Of a DNA stretch of 64,000 nt, positions 17,162 through 24,594 are shown piece after piece; positions within the stretch are counted from its first letter, which is position 1; each line of letters begins with the position of its first letter. The position numbers and the translations under genes are program-made. Below the pieces are notes generated by a model. It saw only the letters and a list, made by a program, of their open reading frames with translations, searched no databases and had not been told where the DNA came from. This stretch comes from Kovacikia minuta CCNUW1 (GTDB taxonomy: Bacteria > Cyanobacteriota > Cyanobacteriia > Leptolyngbyales > Leptolyngbyaceae): assembly GCF_020091585.1 (NCBI RefSeq), contig NZ_CP083583.1:1054001-1118000 (forward strand), written 5' to 3'.

Positions 17162-17296
17162 TTCTACGGCGTGCAAGTTTGAGAAGCTGTTTTTTTCAGC
17201 CTCCACGGTTGGCGGAGGCTGTAGGATTCGAACCTACTTCGCTGTTCAGGCGAGTGACCAGTATGTAGGCTTCTCGGATGAGGGCACACCGTAGAA
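17162..17296 (-). ncRNA. Y-RNA-like element 6 with permuted tRNA 3'-half
   Basis: Ends pair over 13 bp (TTCTACGGTGTGC with GCACGCCGTAGAA). The internal loop is CCTCATCC opposite AAACTT; the upper stem is GAGAAGC/GCTTCTC followed by CTACATAC. Inside is a permuted tRNA: T-arm GTAGG-TTCGAAT-CCTAC, acceptor 3' strand AGCCTCC then GCCA, a short loop, and acceptor 5' strand GGAGGCT; the D-arm is reduced to an A-rich stretch. The element's first paired base directly abuts the 3' end of tRNA-Trp, so one cleavage would release both. Confidence 0.85.
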
Positions 17297-17367
17297 CGCA
17301 CAGACGAGGGTTTGAACCTCGAACAACGGTTTTGGAGACCGTGATGTTGCCATTACACCATCTGTGC
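17297..17367 (-). tRNA. tRNA-Trp(CCA)
   Basis: Acceptor GCACAGA/TCTGTGC, anticodon arm ACGGT-CTCCAAA-ACCGT, T-arm CGAGG-TTCAAAC-CCTCG. No CCA end encoded: its discriminator is followed immediately by Y-RNA-like element 6. Confidence 0.92.
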
Positions 17368-17372
17368 ATTGG

Positions 17373-17444
17373 TCGCAGCGGCGGGAGTTGAACCCGCAAT
17401 GACCAAGTTATGAGCTTGGGGCTTTGCCATTAAGCTACGCTGCA
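17373..17444 (-). tRNA. tRNA-Met(CAT), elongator-like (or Ile with modified C)
   Basis: Acceptor TGCAGCG/CGCTGCG fully paired, anticodon arm CCAAG-CTCATAA-CTTGG, T-loop TTCAACT, CCA encoded. A CAT anticodon may also be lysidine-modified to read AUA; the sequence alone does not decide. Confidence 0.88.
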
Positions 17445-17452
17445 ATGGTTGG

Positions 17453-17524
17453 ACTCCAGGGAGAGAATCGAACTCTCGCTAGTTGGTTTTGCAGACCAAC
17501 GCCTTCCCACTTGGCGACCTGGAG
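17453..17524 (-). tRNA. tRNA-Cys(GCA)
   Basis: Acceptor CTCCAGG/CCTGGAG, anticodon arm TTGGT-CTGCAAA-ACCAA, T-loop TTCGATT, CCA encoded. Confidence 0.92.
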
Positions 17525-17528
17525 ATGT

Positions 17529-17630
17529 GGTGGAAACGTGGGGAATTGTAGCTTGCTTGCCGAAGGCTACCCCAATCCTGCAACCGTCCGTTTGTTGGTT
17601 TCGGAGCAAGTAATGCCAATCCGTTCCCAC
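17529..17630 (-). pseudogene. degenerate or interrupted tRNA-like sequence
   Basis: A 9-bp outer helix GTGGGAACG/CGTTTCCAC and a T-stem remnant TTGGGG/TTCCCCA enclose an insertion with GTAGC/GCTAC ends in what should be the T-loop. The anticodon arm is not clear (a CAAC/GTTG pairing with a 9-base loop). It fills the array position between tRNA-Arg(CCG) and tRNA-Cys. Most likely a tRNA gene destroyed by insertion of a small repeat. Confidence 0.4.
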
Positions 17631-17633
17631 GAG

Positions 17634-17707
17634 CGAGGATGACAGGGTTTGAACCTGTGACCACTTGCTTCGGAAACAAGTACTCTGTCCATCTGAGCTA
17701 CATCCTC
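17634..17707 (-). tRNA. tRNA-Arg(CCG)
   Basis: Acceptor GAGGATG/CATCCTC, anticodon arm CTTGT-TTCCGAA-GCAAG, T-arm ACAGG-TTCAAAC-CCTGT. No CCA encoded. Confidence 0.92.
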
Positions 17708-17712
17708 ATTGG

Positions 17713-17786
17713 GAGCATCGACGGGGGTTGCACCCGCTTCTCCATGCTTGAGAGGCACGGCGACTTCTCTAGTCGTCCACGATGCT
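17713..17786 (-). tRNA. tRNA-Glu(CTC)
   Basis: Acceptor AGCATCG/CGATGCT, anticodon arm CGTGC-CTCTCAA-GCATG, T-arm GCGGG-TGCAACC-CCCGT, CCA encoded. A CTC glutamate tRNA is unusual in bacteria, which normally use TTC alone, and a TTC species is also present in this array. Confidence 0.82.
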
Positions 17787-17792
17787 ACAAGG

Positions 17793-17868
17793 CGGGGATG
17801 ATGGGATTTGAACCCACGGTCTTTCGCTCGACAGGCGACTGCTTTGAACCGGACTAAGCTACACCCCC
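17793..17868 (-). tRNA. tRNA-Asp(GTC), first tRNA of the array
   Basis: Acceptor GGGGGTG/CATCCCC, anticodon loop CTGTCGA with stem TCGC/GCGA, T-arm GTGGG-TTCAAAT-CCCAT. CC but no A encoded. It is the promoter-proximal tRNA of the array, about 280 bases after the predicted promoter. Confidence 0.88.
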
Positions 17869-18142
17869 AAGGTGGCGATTCAGTTTTCAAGGTGCAGGCT
17901 GCTGATGAATCAGCCGGAATTAGAAGAAGCAACGCCGTTCCAGGGTATAAGTTTGCTGAAGGTGGCGGAGTGCTTGCGTGTGTGGAATGGAAAAGGACGT
18001 TCCCTGATTCAATGCGTTGTCTTGAAGTGGCGTGGAAGTGCCAAGAAAATGAGCGGGTAACCACTCTAAGAACTTCAAGAGACCATTGTTTTTAGTAAGG
18101 GAGTGAGTGTTCATTGGATGGGCTCCTCTGTGTCTCATCTCA
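17869..18142. other. leader region between promoter and first tRNA
   Basis: About 270 bases with no supported gene. Translated frames here are short and show no family resemblance or ribosome-binding site. On the minus strand this would be the 5' leader of the tRNA-array transcript. Confidence 0.5.
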
Positions 18143-18192
18143 TACTACAAACATAATACAATATACTACAAGGTGTCAAGGGGTTACTACAA
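18143..18192 (-). promoter_or_regulatory. putative tRNA-array promoter with three 21-bp-spaced direct repeats
   Basis: On the plus strand TACTACAA occurs at 18143, 18164 and 18185, an exact 21-bp period (two helical turns). On the minus strand the same stretch reads TTGACA (18179-18174), then 15 bases, then TATTAT (18158-18153), a sigma-70-like promoter facing the array, although the spacer is short. The repeats flank and overlap both hexamers, as expected for a cooperative operator. The regulator is not identified. Confidence 0.6.
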
Positions 18193-18262
18193 CTTTTTTT
18201 GAGATGCGAGAGAACGACTGTCAAAAAATCCTTGTATCGCGCTCTCCCACTGAATTTGATCC

Positions 18263-18697
18263 CTAAGCTGGAGAGGAAATGTGGGTTTCGCTCATCTGCC
18301 ACAACTTGTAGATGAAACGCTCAATTCGTTCACGAAGTGTCTCTGTTGGCGTAGCCGCCCCAAAGGGGCTAAGAGAATCGCTCATCACCGCCAAGAACAT
18401 CCCTTCGTGAGCGTCCTTGTCCTCGGCAATCCAACTTCCGCTCAGTCCGACCTCGACAAACGCCTCATTGACAGCAATGAGGGTGACGGCTGAGCCGTAC
18501 TCCTGATATAGTGCCGTCTCCAGCACTTTCAGTTCAGGAATATCAGCAGGCAGCAGAAAGGAGGCATGACCGGGTTCAACATAGAGCGTTTGCCCTAACC
18601 GCATTGCCAAAAGCACTCGCTGGGCAATCAACCGTTCGGGGTTGGTCATGGTCCGCTCCATGTACAGCCCCACGTCGGTGTAATTCAGCTTCAACAT
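18263..18697 (-). CDS. hypothetical protein
   Basis: 144 residues with a well-placed AAAGGAGG ribosome-binding site before MLKLNYTDVGLYMERT. Not recognised. It is a soluble mixed alpha/beta protein (ERLIAQRVLLAMRLGQTLYV, ALYQEYGSAVTLIAVNEAFV). Around 18345-18375 the coding sequence contains a small palindromic repeat (GGCGTAGCCGCCCC...) that keeps the frame and encodes SDSLSPFGAATPTE. It lies between the HNH gene and the tRNA array promoter on the module strand. Confidence 0.75.
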   Translation of the reverse strand: MLKLNYTDVGLYMERTMTNPERLIAQRVLLAMRLGQTLYVEPGHASFLLPADIPELKVLETALYQEYGSAVTLIAVNEAFVEVGLSGSWIAEDKDAHEGMFLAVMSDSLSPFGAATPTETLRERIERFIYKLWQMSETHISSPA

Positions 18698-18724
18698 CGG
18701 TTGTGCCTCCTTTCTGGCTTGAGG

Positions 18725-19255
18725 TCAGGTGTCAACAGGTTGCTGTTCCTTCCAGAACTGCTCAGCGAACGCAATGGCAGGGTGCATCGGTGCTTTAGGT
18801 TTGGTTCTGAGTACCATTCCGGTTTCATGTAAGAGACGATCGCCCTTACTGGAATTGCACTTCTCACAGGCGGTCACCACGTTGTCCCAGGTGTGGGTTC
18901 CGCCTTTTGAGCGGGGAATGACGTGATCCAGCGTCAGGTGCTTGGTGCTGCCGCAGTACTGACAGGTGTGGTTGTCGCGACGAAAGACTTCCCGACGATT
19001 TACAGGAGGAACCTTCCAATGCCGCTCTGGATTGCCACTGGTCAAACGAATGTGATCTGGGATTTGTAGTACGACACTGGGAGAGCGGACTTCCCATTGC
19101 TGGGTGCTACTAAATTCCAGGGTCTCTGCCTGTCCGGTAACCAGTAAAACGATCGCCCGTTTCAGGTTTATTCGTGCCAGGGGCAAGTAGTTCTTAGAGA
19201 ACACCACCACCTGGTTCTGGAGTATGGGAATTTTCTGTCGCTGTTCGATCTGCAT
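18725..19255 (-). CDS. HNH endonuclease
   Basis: 176 residues. The C-terminal half holds a complete HNH domain: RRDNHTCQYCGSTKHLTLDHVIPRSKGG then CEKCNSSKGDRLL, with the two CXXC zinc pairs and the catalytic DHV/N/N pattern. The N-terminal half (LQNQVVVFSKNYLPLARINLKRAIVLL) is typical of the cyanobacterial HNH family with an HNH5-like layout. The ATG at 19255 follows AGGAG. HNH proteins of this kind are frequent companions of mobile tRNA arrays; a role in homing or mobility is inferred. Confidence 0.9.
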   Translation of the reverse strand: MQIEQRQKIPILQNQVVVFSKNYLPLARINLKRAIVLLVTGQAETLEFSSTQQWEVRSPSVVLQIPDHIRLTSGNPERHWKVPPVNRREVFRRDNHTCQYCGSTKHLTLDHVIPRSKGGTHTWDNVVTACEKCNSSKGDRLLHETGMVLRTKPKAPMHPAIAFAEQFWKEQQPVDT

Positions 19256-19267
19256 GGGTTTTCTCCT

Positions 19268-19308
19268 CAAAAAATAACCCCCGCCTCTGACGACCAGGAG
19301 CGGGGGTT
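19268..19308 (-). terminator. rho-independent terminator or attenuator
   Basis: On the minus strand AACCCCCGC pairs perfectly with GCGGGGGTT (19276-19308) and is followed by TTATTTTTTG. It lies between the small gene at 19331-19543 and the HNH start, only 13 bases before the HNH start codon, so partial read-through must occur if both are on one transcript. Confidence 0.8.
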
Positions 19309-19330
19309 GGGGAAGTGAATATGCTTTTCC

Positions 19331-19543
19331 CTATGTCGGTGTCAGGGTTGTCCTGCACCGCCCGCTGCTAATCAGTTGCTCCGGATTGAGCCACTCGGTC
19401 ACTTTGCGATCAATACCTTCGCTGACGGCTTTACCGCCGCTAAACCGATACATCCCCTCAAACGCAAACAGCGCCGCTGCTCTACCCGAACAATGTTGGG
19501 GTCGAACATGGACGCTGGCTAAGGTGGTGAGGATGCGTATCAT
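19331..19543 (-). CDS. small hypothetical protein
   Basis: 70 residues beginning MIRILTTLASVHVRPQHCSG and containing AALFAFEGMYRFSGGKAVSE. Not recognised; no strong ribosome-binding site. It is the promoter-proximal open frame of the minus-strand module, just downstream of a palindromic operator-like sequence, and is followed by a terminator. It could be a regulator or leader peptide, but no DNA-binding motif is evident. Confidence 0.5.
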   Translation of the reverse strand: MIRILTTLASVHVRPQHCSGRAAALFAFEGMYRFSGGKAVSEGIDRKVTEWLNPEQLISSGRCRTTLTPT

Positions 19544-19582
19544 AGAAGGCTGTCGTCTTTGTATTACAATTTTGACTGTCTA

Positions 19583-19602
19583 AATACTACATTTGTAGTA
19601 TT
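19583..19602. promoter_or_regulatory. operator-like palindrome AATACTAC-N4-GTAGTATT
   Basis: Perfect 8-bp arms around ATTT. The half-site ATACTACA matches the TACTACAA direct repeats at the tRNA-array promoter, suggesting that the same protein binds both. It is 40-60 bases upstream of the first open frame of the module, near TAATAC, a possible -10 box on the minus strand. Confidence 0.6.
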
Positions 19603-19741
19603 AGATTGTCCACCATTTCAGAGAAATTAGGGCATTGGTTATGAATACACCGAAACGAGGTAGCACTTCGGAAATGCAGGTCACGAGTATTTGCATGGAA
19701 CCGAAACTGAAGGAGCGATCGCGGGAGGATTTGTGAGGAAC

Positions 19742-22700
19742 TCAGCTTCGTTCTCTGGATATTTCCCTTTCTAGGGAACGGTAGATATCTCTTGCCCAAA
19801 AAGACATTTCGGGCACTGGATGACTAAACCATGCTTGCAAAGGAGTTAAATATGCTTCAAGAGACGGAACTATGGAGCCTGACCATGTACTGGGATAGAG
19901 TCTTTGTTCTAGGGAATGTCGAAATTCTTCAACTGCTCCAAAATGGCGGCTGAGCCTTTCCAAAGCTGGATGCCATTGACTATTTCTCTCTTCATTTACC
20001 TCAATTACAGGATAGAAAATACATAGGAATGGCGCTCGAAGTTCTTGACTAGCTTTAGCCCAATCTACAAGTTCCGCTTCAGAAATACCAAATAGTATTC
20101 CTTCTTTGTTATGAGATTCTCCATCAAAAGTGTTTTCCAATGGTCCGACAAGAGCCTTTAAATAATGAGTTTCCGATGGAGTTGCAATTTCAAAGAAACG
20201 CGATAACGTTTTCCACAACAACTCTGGTTTCTCTTGAACTAATAACTGGATAACATTTCGGCAATAACTATCTAATGTAGAGAAGGCTTGGTAGTTTTCA
20301 ACTTGGCAAAGTTTTACAATTTGACTACTGAGTTCAAGGGCAAACTGATCATCAATACCATAATGTTTTTGAACGAGTAGAATAAGTTGCTCAAACAAAT
20401 GTCCATCTCTTACACCCGTTTCTCTACTTTCAAGAAGCTCTTGTGATGTAATTAGGTAGCGTATTTGGTTGGCAAGCTGCTCGTCAAGAGTCGCTCGATT
20501 AAGTTGGTACATAAGGATAATTTCGAGAGATACCCATATACCTTCTGAACCATGATTACTAGTTAACTCGTCAATTAAAGGAAGAATGTCCTTAGCTTCG
20601 AGATGATCTAATCCCCTGCTGTATGAAAAATATGCACATACTGCTGCAGGAATGCTTCCTTGTCTTATGCTTTGAGTAATTTCATTTAACCTGTCAACAG
20701 AGATGTTAACAGCAGTGTATATATTTACCATCTGATTATTGAGAGCATTAGACTCAAGAGCAATCTGGATACATTTAGATGCATATTCAGAGGATCTTCT
20801 ATCAATGCCAGCAAGTAAACCGCGAAGAAACTGTAATCCCCTTTTCTCGGCAGATTTCTCAAACTCCGTGACCGCAATTTGGAAAGCCTCAACTGGATCT
20901 TCTAACTTCGTTGCCAGCTCCTCGGTGAAGGGGAACACGTTATTGAGTTCTTCCCTAACCATTATTTGAATGGCACGATATGAAAGCTGCTTATCTTCTG
21001 CAATTTCAGCAGCAATTTCCTTGGCTTTTCTAGATGAGTACTCAAAATCTTGATTAGATCTATCGTCTCTGTCGTAGCTCAGATCAGGGTCACAAATATC
21101 TCCTGTCCAAAATTTGGTGTATAGAAGTGCTCGTTCGATTGGATCAGTTGGTATAAGATCATCATAAAGCTGCCTAACCTTCTGTGAAAAGCTCTCCGGT
21201 ACTTTTGTTCTGTCAAAATAAAGCCAATCACCAATTCCCTCGATCACCTCAAGCCAAATTCCCTTCTCTGTTGCAATTTTCTTGACAATACTTTCGATAT
21301 CACCAAATAAGTTTTCTAGAAGTAGAGACCGAATGTGAGAGGCAATAATCTTCTCACACCTACCTGCAAATTTTCTGTGGTTGACACGAACACTTGCAAG
21401 TCGTTGAAGACCATGCTTGTAGAAATCAAAAATTTCTCCCCAGATCTTTGGATTCCAAGCTTTAAGAGGAGGCTGGTTTCCTATTAATTCAGCGCCTCTA
21501 TCCCAAACAAAATAATCTCGCTTTAAAGTTCTTTCTAATGCTTCAATACAAACTAAAATGATCTTCTCATCGCCAGATAATAAACCTTGGTCAAGGATTG
21601 CAAACCTATCAGAGGGTTCAGCTTCAGTTCCACTAAGCTGTAGCTGAAAAAGCTGCTTAAAGCGCTCAGATGCGTCGGATATGTAAGTTCCATGCTCGAT
21701 CGCAGCCAATTGCATCAATAGTGATGCGGCTACATGAAATGAGTTCTTCCGAAAAACGAGGATTTCTAATACCTGTACAAGATTCCGTTTTCCCGTGACT
21801 ACTTCCTTTAGTTCATCTGTGGATAGCTTTCCATAGGTATACCTAATTATTTCAGCCACGCCATCAGGATCAATATGCACGATAGCAGCGAGACATTCTG
21901 AACCAATCTGCGTCTCTAGCTTTTCCAGTGAGCCGCACAACCCATCTCGTGCTAGAAGCCGCTGAGTAACTGTAAAGGCTGTTTTTGAACCATCAAAGTG
22001 ACGCAATTGGCTTAGGAAAGATGCACGTAATGCTGGAGGTGCGCTTTCTATGAAGTTCAGAACGGTCTTGACACGCAATAAATCTAATCTTCTTGTACCA
22101 AGGAACGCTGCTATGGGCAGAGGTTGTACTGCAAAGTAGTAACCACGATGATCGACAAGATGCTGTTTTGCTGCATGGGCTAAATGCTCATACATCTCAT
22201 CACCAGTTTGTCTAGCCAAAATCTCAGCAACAAAGTCAATCTCATCACTGCAACTTTCATCCGCGCCCAGTTGCTTGAATAAAGCAAGACACTCAATAGC
22301 TCGAACCTGTTCGACTTGATCGATGCCACACCCTACGAGAATGCGTTCTACAACATCTTCAACGGATTTTAGAATATGTGCGCCTTCTGAGTAATTATTT
22401 GTTGCGAGAACTGCAATACGTGGATAGCCTCCACTTAACTTTCTAATAAACCGGACATCTGAGCAGTCAGCTTTTGGGTATCGCTGCTGAATAATTCCAT
22501 CTATCAGAGCGTCATCAGCAGGAGCAACGGAAATATTGAGGCAGTTATCTTTCTCAATTGGCTGATTGTCATTGCCAATGGTTAAGAGCCTGAGTTTGCT
22601 TCCTTCAGTCGTGACAATTTCACAAAGTTTAATAGCAGTCTCACGTGGACATTCATCCACAATCATGAGCGCCGAACTGCCAGCCTCAGAAAGACTTTGA

Positions 22701-23617
22701 ACAATCTGGAAAATCTGACGACCGATATCTCTAAAATCACAGTAGATAGTGGATGTTGCAAGCGCCATTTTTGCTGTAGTGGTTTCGTCTCTGAAGATCT
22801 CGTACACAAACCGAGTCTTTCCCACACCAGATGAACCGAGAATTCTAATGGATGTTTTAGAGTCAGCCAGGTAATCCGAAATTCGCTCTTTTACTTTTGA
22901 AAACGTTAGCGAGTTTTCACCAGAGGAATCGTTGTTTGCTTGACTGCTATTATTTTTCCCCGCAATTAGAAAGCGGTTTGCTTTATCCTCAACCTGTGAG
23001 ATTGGCAGAATATCAGACTTCCTGCCCAATCTCTCAATGGTTTGAAAGCCTTTAAAGGTCAGATCAGATTGCTTCTCATTGAGCCATACTGCGATCGCAG
23101 GGTATCTAGACACCCAATCTGCAATTTTGTTCGCATCATAAATCTCAATCGCTTTCAATTGAGCAGGATCAGCCCCAGCTTCTCGAATCCCCTGTTTAAT
23201 GCCTTCAATTCGTTCGTCATACTTGGAACCAATCAATACAGCAGAGGTAAAGCCAATGTAAGATCCATTTTCAGCAATCGCCTTTGTTACTGCTTCATTT
23301 AGCGTCCGTGTGTTTCCATTCTTTTGACTACTCTTTGTCCAAACTTCTTTTTTCCACCCTGCTGGTTTTGGATCGGTAGCTTTTGACTGAAATATACAAA
23401 ATCTGGACGGTAAATAATCTGTTTGTTCGAGTCCCCCTACCCATGAAATTCGTGCATCCTCTCCTCCATCAGAGACGGTAATTTGAAGAGGAACTGAAAC
23501 TCCACCTAGGCTGATGCCAGAACACTGTGCTTCAGTGTGTAGCAATTTCTTCAGCAGTTCAACAAGCTGTTTACTTTCTAAGCATTCAATTTGAGATGGA
23601 GAGACATCAAAGATCAT
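19742..23617 (-). CDS. STAND-type NTPase with N-terminal nuclease-like domain (Avs-like)
   Basis: 1291 residues. The N-terminus resembles a PD-(D/E)XK-type nuclease: an acidic DGGEDAR at residues 50-56 followed by FCIFQSK at about 73-79. A P-loop NTPase follows, with Walker A GSSGVGKTR near residue 260 and Walker B SALMIVDECP. The remaining 800 residues are alpha-helical repeats, the usual sensor part of STAND ATPases. This nuclease/NTPase/repeat order and size match the antiviral Avs-type proteins, which recognise phage proteins and then cut DNA. No accessory genes accompany it. The assignment to Avs is inference; the domains are what the sequence shows. Confidence 0.72.
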   Translation of the reverse strand: MIFDVSPSQIECLESKQLVELLKKLLHTEAQCSGISLGGVSVPLQITVSDGGEDARISWVGGLEQTDYLPSRFCIFQSKATDPKPAGWKKEVWTKSSQKNGNTRTLNEAVTKAIAENGSYIGFTSAVLIGSKYDERIEGIKQGIREAGADPAQLKAIEIYDANKIADWVSRYPAIAVWLNEKQSDLTFKGFQTIERLGRKSDILPISQVEDKANRFLIAGKNNSSQANNDSSGENSLTFSKVKERISDYLADSKTSIRILGSSGVGKTRFVYEIFRDETTTAKMALATSTIYCDFRDIGRQIFQIVQSLSEAGSSALMIVDECPRETAIKLCEIVTTEGSKLRLLTIGNDNQPIEKDNCLNISVAPADDALIDGIIQQRYPKADCSDVRFIRKLSGGYPRIAVLATNNYSEGAHILKSVEDVVERILVGCGIDQVEQVRAIECLALFKQLGADESCSDEIDFVAEILARQTGDEMYEHLAHAAKQHLVDHRGYYFAVQPLPIAAFLGTRRLDLLRVKTVLNFIESAPPALRASFLSQLRHFDGSKTAFTVTQRLLARDGLCGSLEKLETQIGSECLAAIVHIDPDGVAEIIRYTYGKLSTDELKEVVTGKRNLVQVLEILVFRKNSFHVAASLLMQLAAIEHGTYISDASERFKQLFQLQLSGTEAEPSDRFAILDQGLLSGDEKIILVCIEALERTLKRDYFVWDRGAELIGNQPPLKAWNPKIWGEIFDFYKHGLQRLASVRVNHRKFAGRCEKIIASHIRSLLLENLFGDIESIVKKIATEKGIWLEVIEGIGDWLYFDRTKVPESFSQKVRQLYDDLIPTDPIERALLYTKFWTGDICDPDLSYDRDDRSNQDFEYSSRKAKEIAAEIAEDKQLSYRAIQIMVREELNNVFPFTEELATKLEDPVEAFQIAVTEFEKSAEKRGLQFLRGLLAGIDRRSSEYASKCIQIALESNALNNQMVNIYTAVNISVDRLNEITQSIRQGSIPAAVCAYFSYSRGLDHLEAKDILPLIDELTSNHGSEGIWVSLEIILMYQLNRATLDEQLANQIRYLITSQELLESRETGVRDGHLFEQLILLVQKHYGIDDQFALELSSQIVKLCQVENYQAFSTLDSYCRNVIQLLVQEKPELLWKTLSRFFEIATPSETHYLKALVGPLENTFDGESHNKEGILFGISEAELVDWAKASQELRAPFLCIFYPVIEVNEERNSQWHPALERLSRHFGAVEEFRHSLEQRLYPSTWSGSIVPSLEAYLTPLQAWFSHPVPEMSFWARDIYRSLEREISRERS

Positions 23618-23700
23618 GCAGTTGTTTGTTAATTTTAAAGTTTCAATAGCAAATAAAGTTTAGTTAATTAACAGTCGTTATTATTCTATTTCTAACTAAC

Positions 23701-24408
23701 CTACTTCCTCCTTCTCAACTGCTCCACAAACGCCTCATGCTCCGGTGACTGCAACCCTGTCTGCAAAACTTCTAACACCCGCGCCATCTGATTACTCAAC
23801 AACGCTTCCACCACCAACCACAACCCTGGAAATACCCGACTGCGAATGATGCCATCGGAATCAGGAGAGAGTAATTGATACTCCCCATCTGTCAGCCAAA
23901 ACCACTCCAGTTGGTTGTCATAGGATTGCCAGATCACATATTCCAGTACTCCATTGCGACGATAGACTTGCTTCTTGCTTCCGGTATCAATGGCTGCACT
24001 GCTAGCAGCAATTTCCACAATCAATTCTGGCGATCCTTCAATATAGCCATCAAGGCTGATGCGAGTCTGTCCACCGGCATTTGCTTCAACAAACAGCACG
24101 GCATCTGGTTGCGGCTCATTATCTAAATCCAGCCTGACCGTTGGTGCATCGCTTAAATCCACACCCGGAGTCATCGCCTGATAGACTCCTAGCCATGTCA
24201 TGACTCGACTGTGGGGTTTGCCGTGCTGCTCATGTCGTAAGGGAGATGCCACGTACACAGTTCCTTCGATCAGTTCTGCTTTCTTGATGTGGAGAGATGC
24301 CGCATACCGTCGTTCAAATTCAGAGCGAGTGAGGCAATCGCCACTTTGTAGGGGAGGATAGCTCTGCCCTTGGTTGGATTGCGTTTGAGGCGAAGATTCT
24401 CGAACCAT
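23701..24408 (-). CDS. Uma2-family (DUF820) endonuclease-like protein
   Basis: 235 residues with the cyanobacterial Uma2 pattern: ELIEGTVYVASPLRHEQHGK, then LDLDNEPQPDAVLFVEANAGG and GSPELIVEIAASSAAIDTGSKKQVYRRNGVLEYVIWQ, which carry the D...E-x-A/K residues of the PD-(D/E)XK fold. The family is expanded in cyanobacteria and of mostly unknown role. Transcribed alone. Confidence 0.9.
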   Translation of the reverse strand: MVRESSPQTQSNQGQSYPPLQSGDCLTRSEFERRYAASLHIKKAELIEGTVYVASPLRHEQHGKPHSRVMTWLGVYQAMTPGVDLSDAPTVRLDLDNEPQPDAVLFVEANAGGQTRISLDGYIEGSPELIVEIAASSAAIDTGSKKQVYRRNGVLEYVIWQSYDNQLEWFWLTDGEYQLLSPDSDGIIRSRVFPGLWLVVEALLSNQMARVLEVLQTGLQSPEHEAFVEQLRRRK

Positions 24409-24594
24409 AGGACAATCCCCAAAATCGCTGCATACCGTTCACTGTAGCAAATTCCTATTCTACAGAAGCACTTTAGCTTTGTTCTACCATCTTTGTTTCG
24501 AGAATGATTGTCATTTTGATTGAATGCAATGCTCTAACAAGCGATCGCCTTACAGATAGTTCAGAATACTTTCAATCATAAAGAATAATTAATT
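24409..24594. other. intergenic, nothing identified
   Basis: AT-rich spacer between the Uma2 and HEPN-like genes with one GCGATCGC-type site; no gene or clear hairpin. Confidence 0.4.

Noticed and set aside
19583-19602. LexA (SOS) box
   Set aside because: The half-site ATACTAC differs from the AGTAC/GTTC type half-sites known for cyanobacterial LexA; only the palindromic nature is shared.
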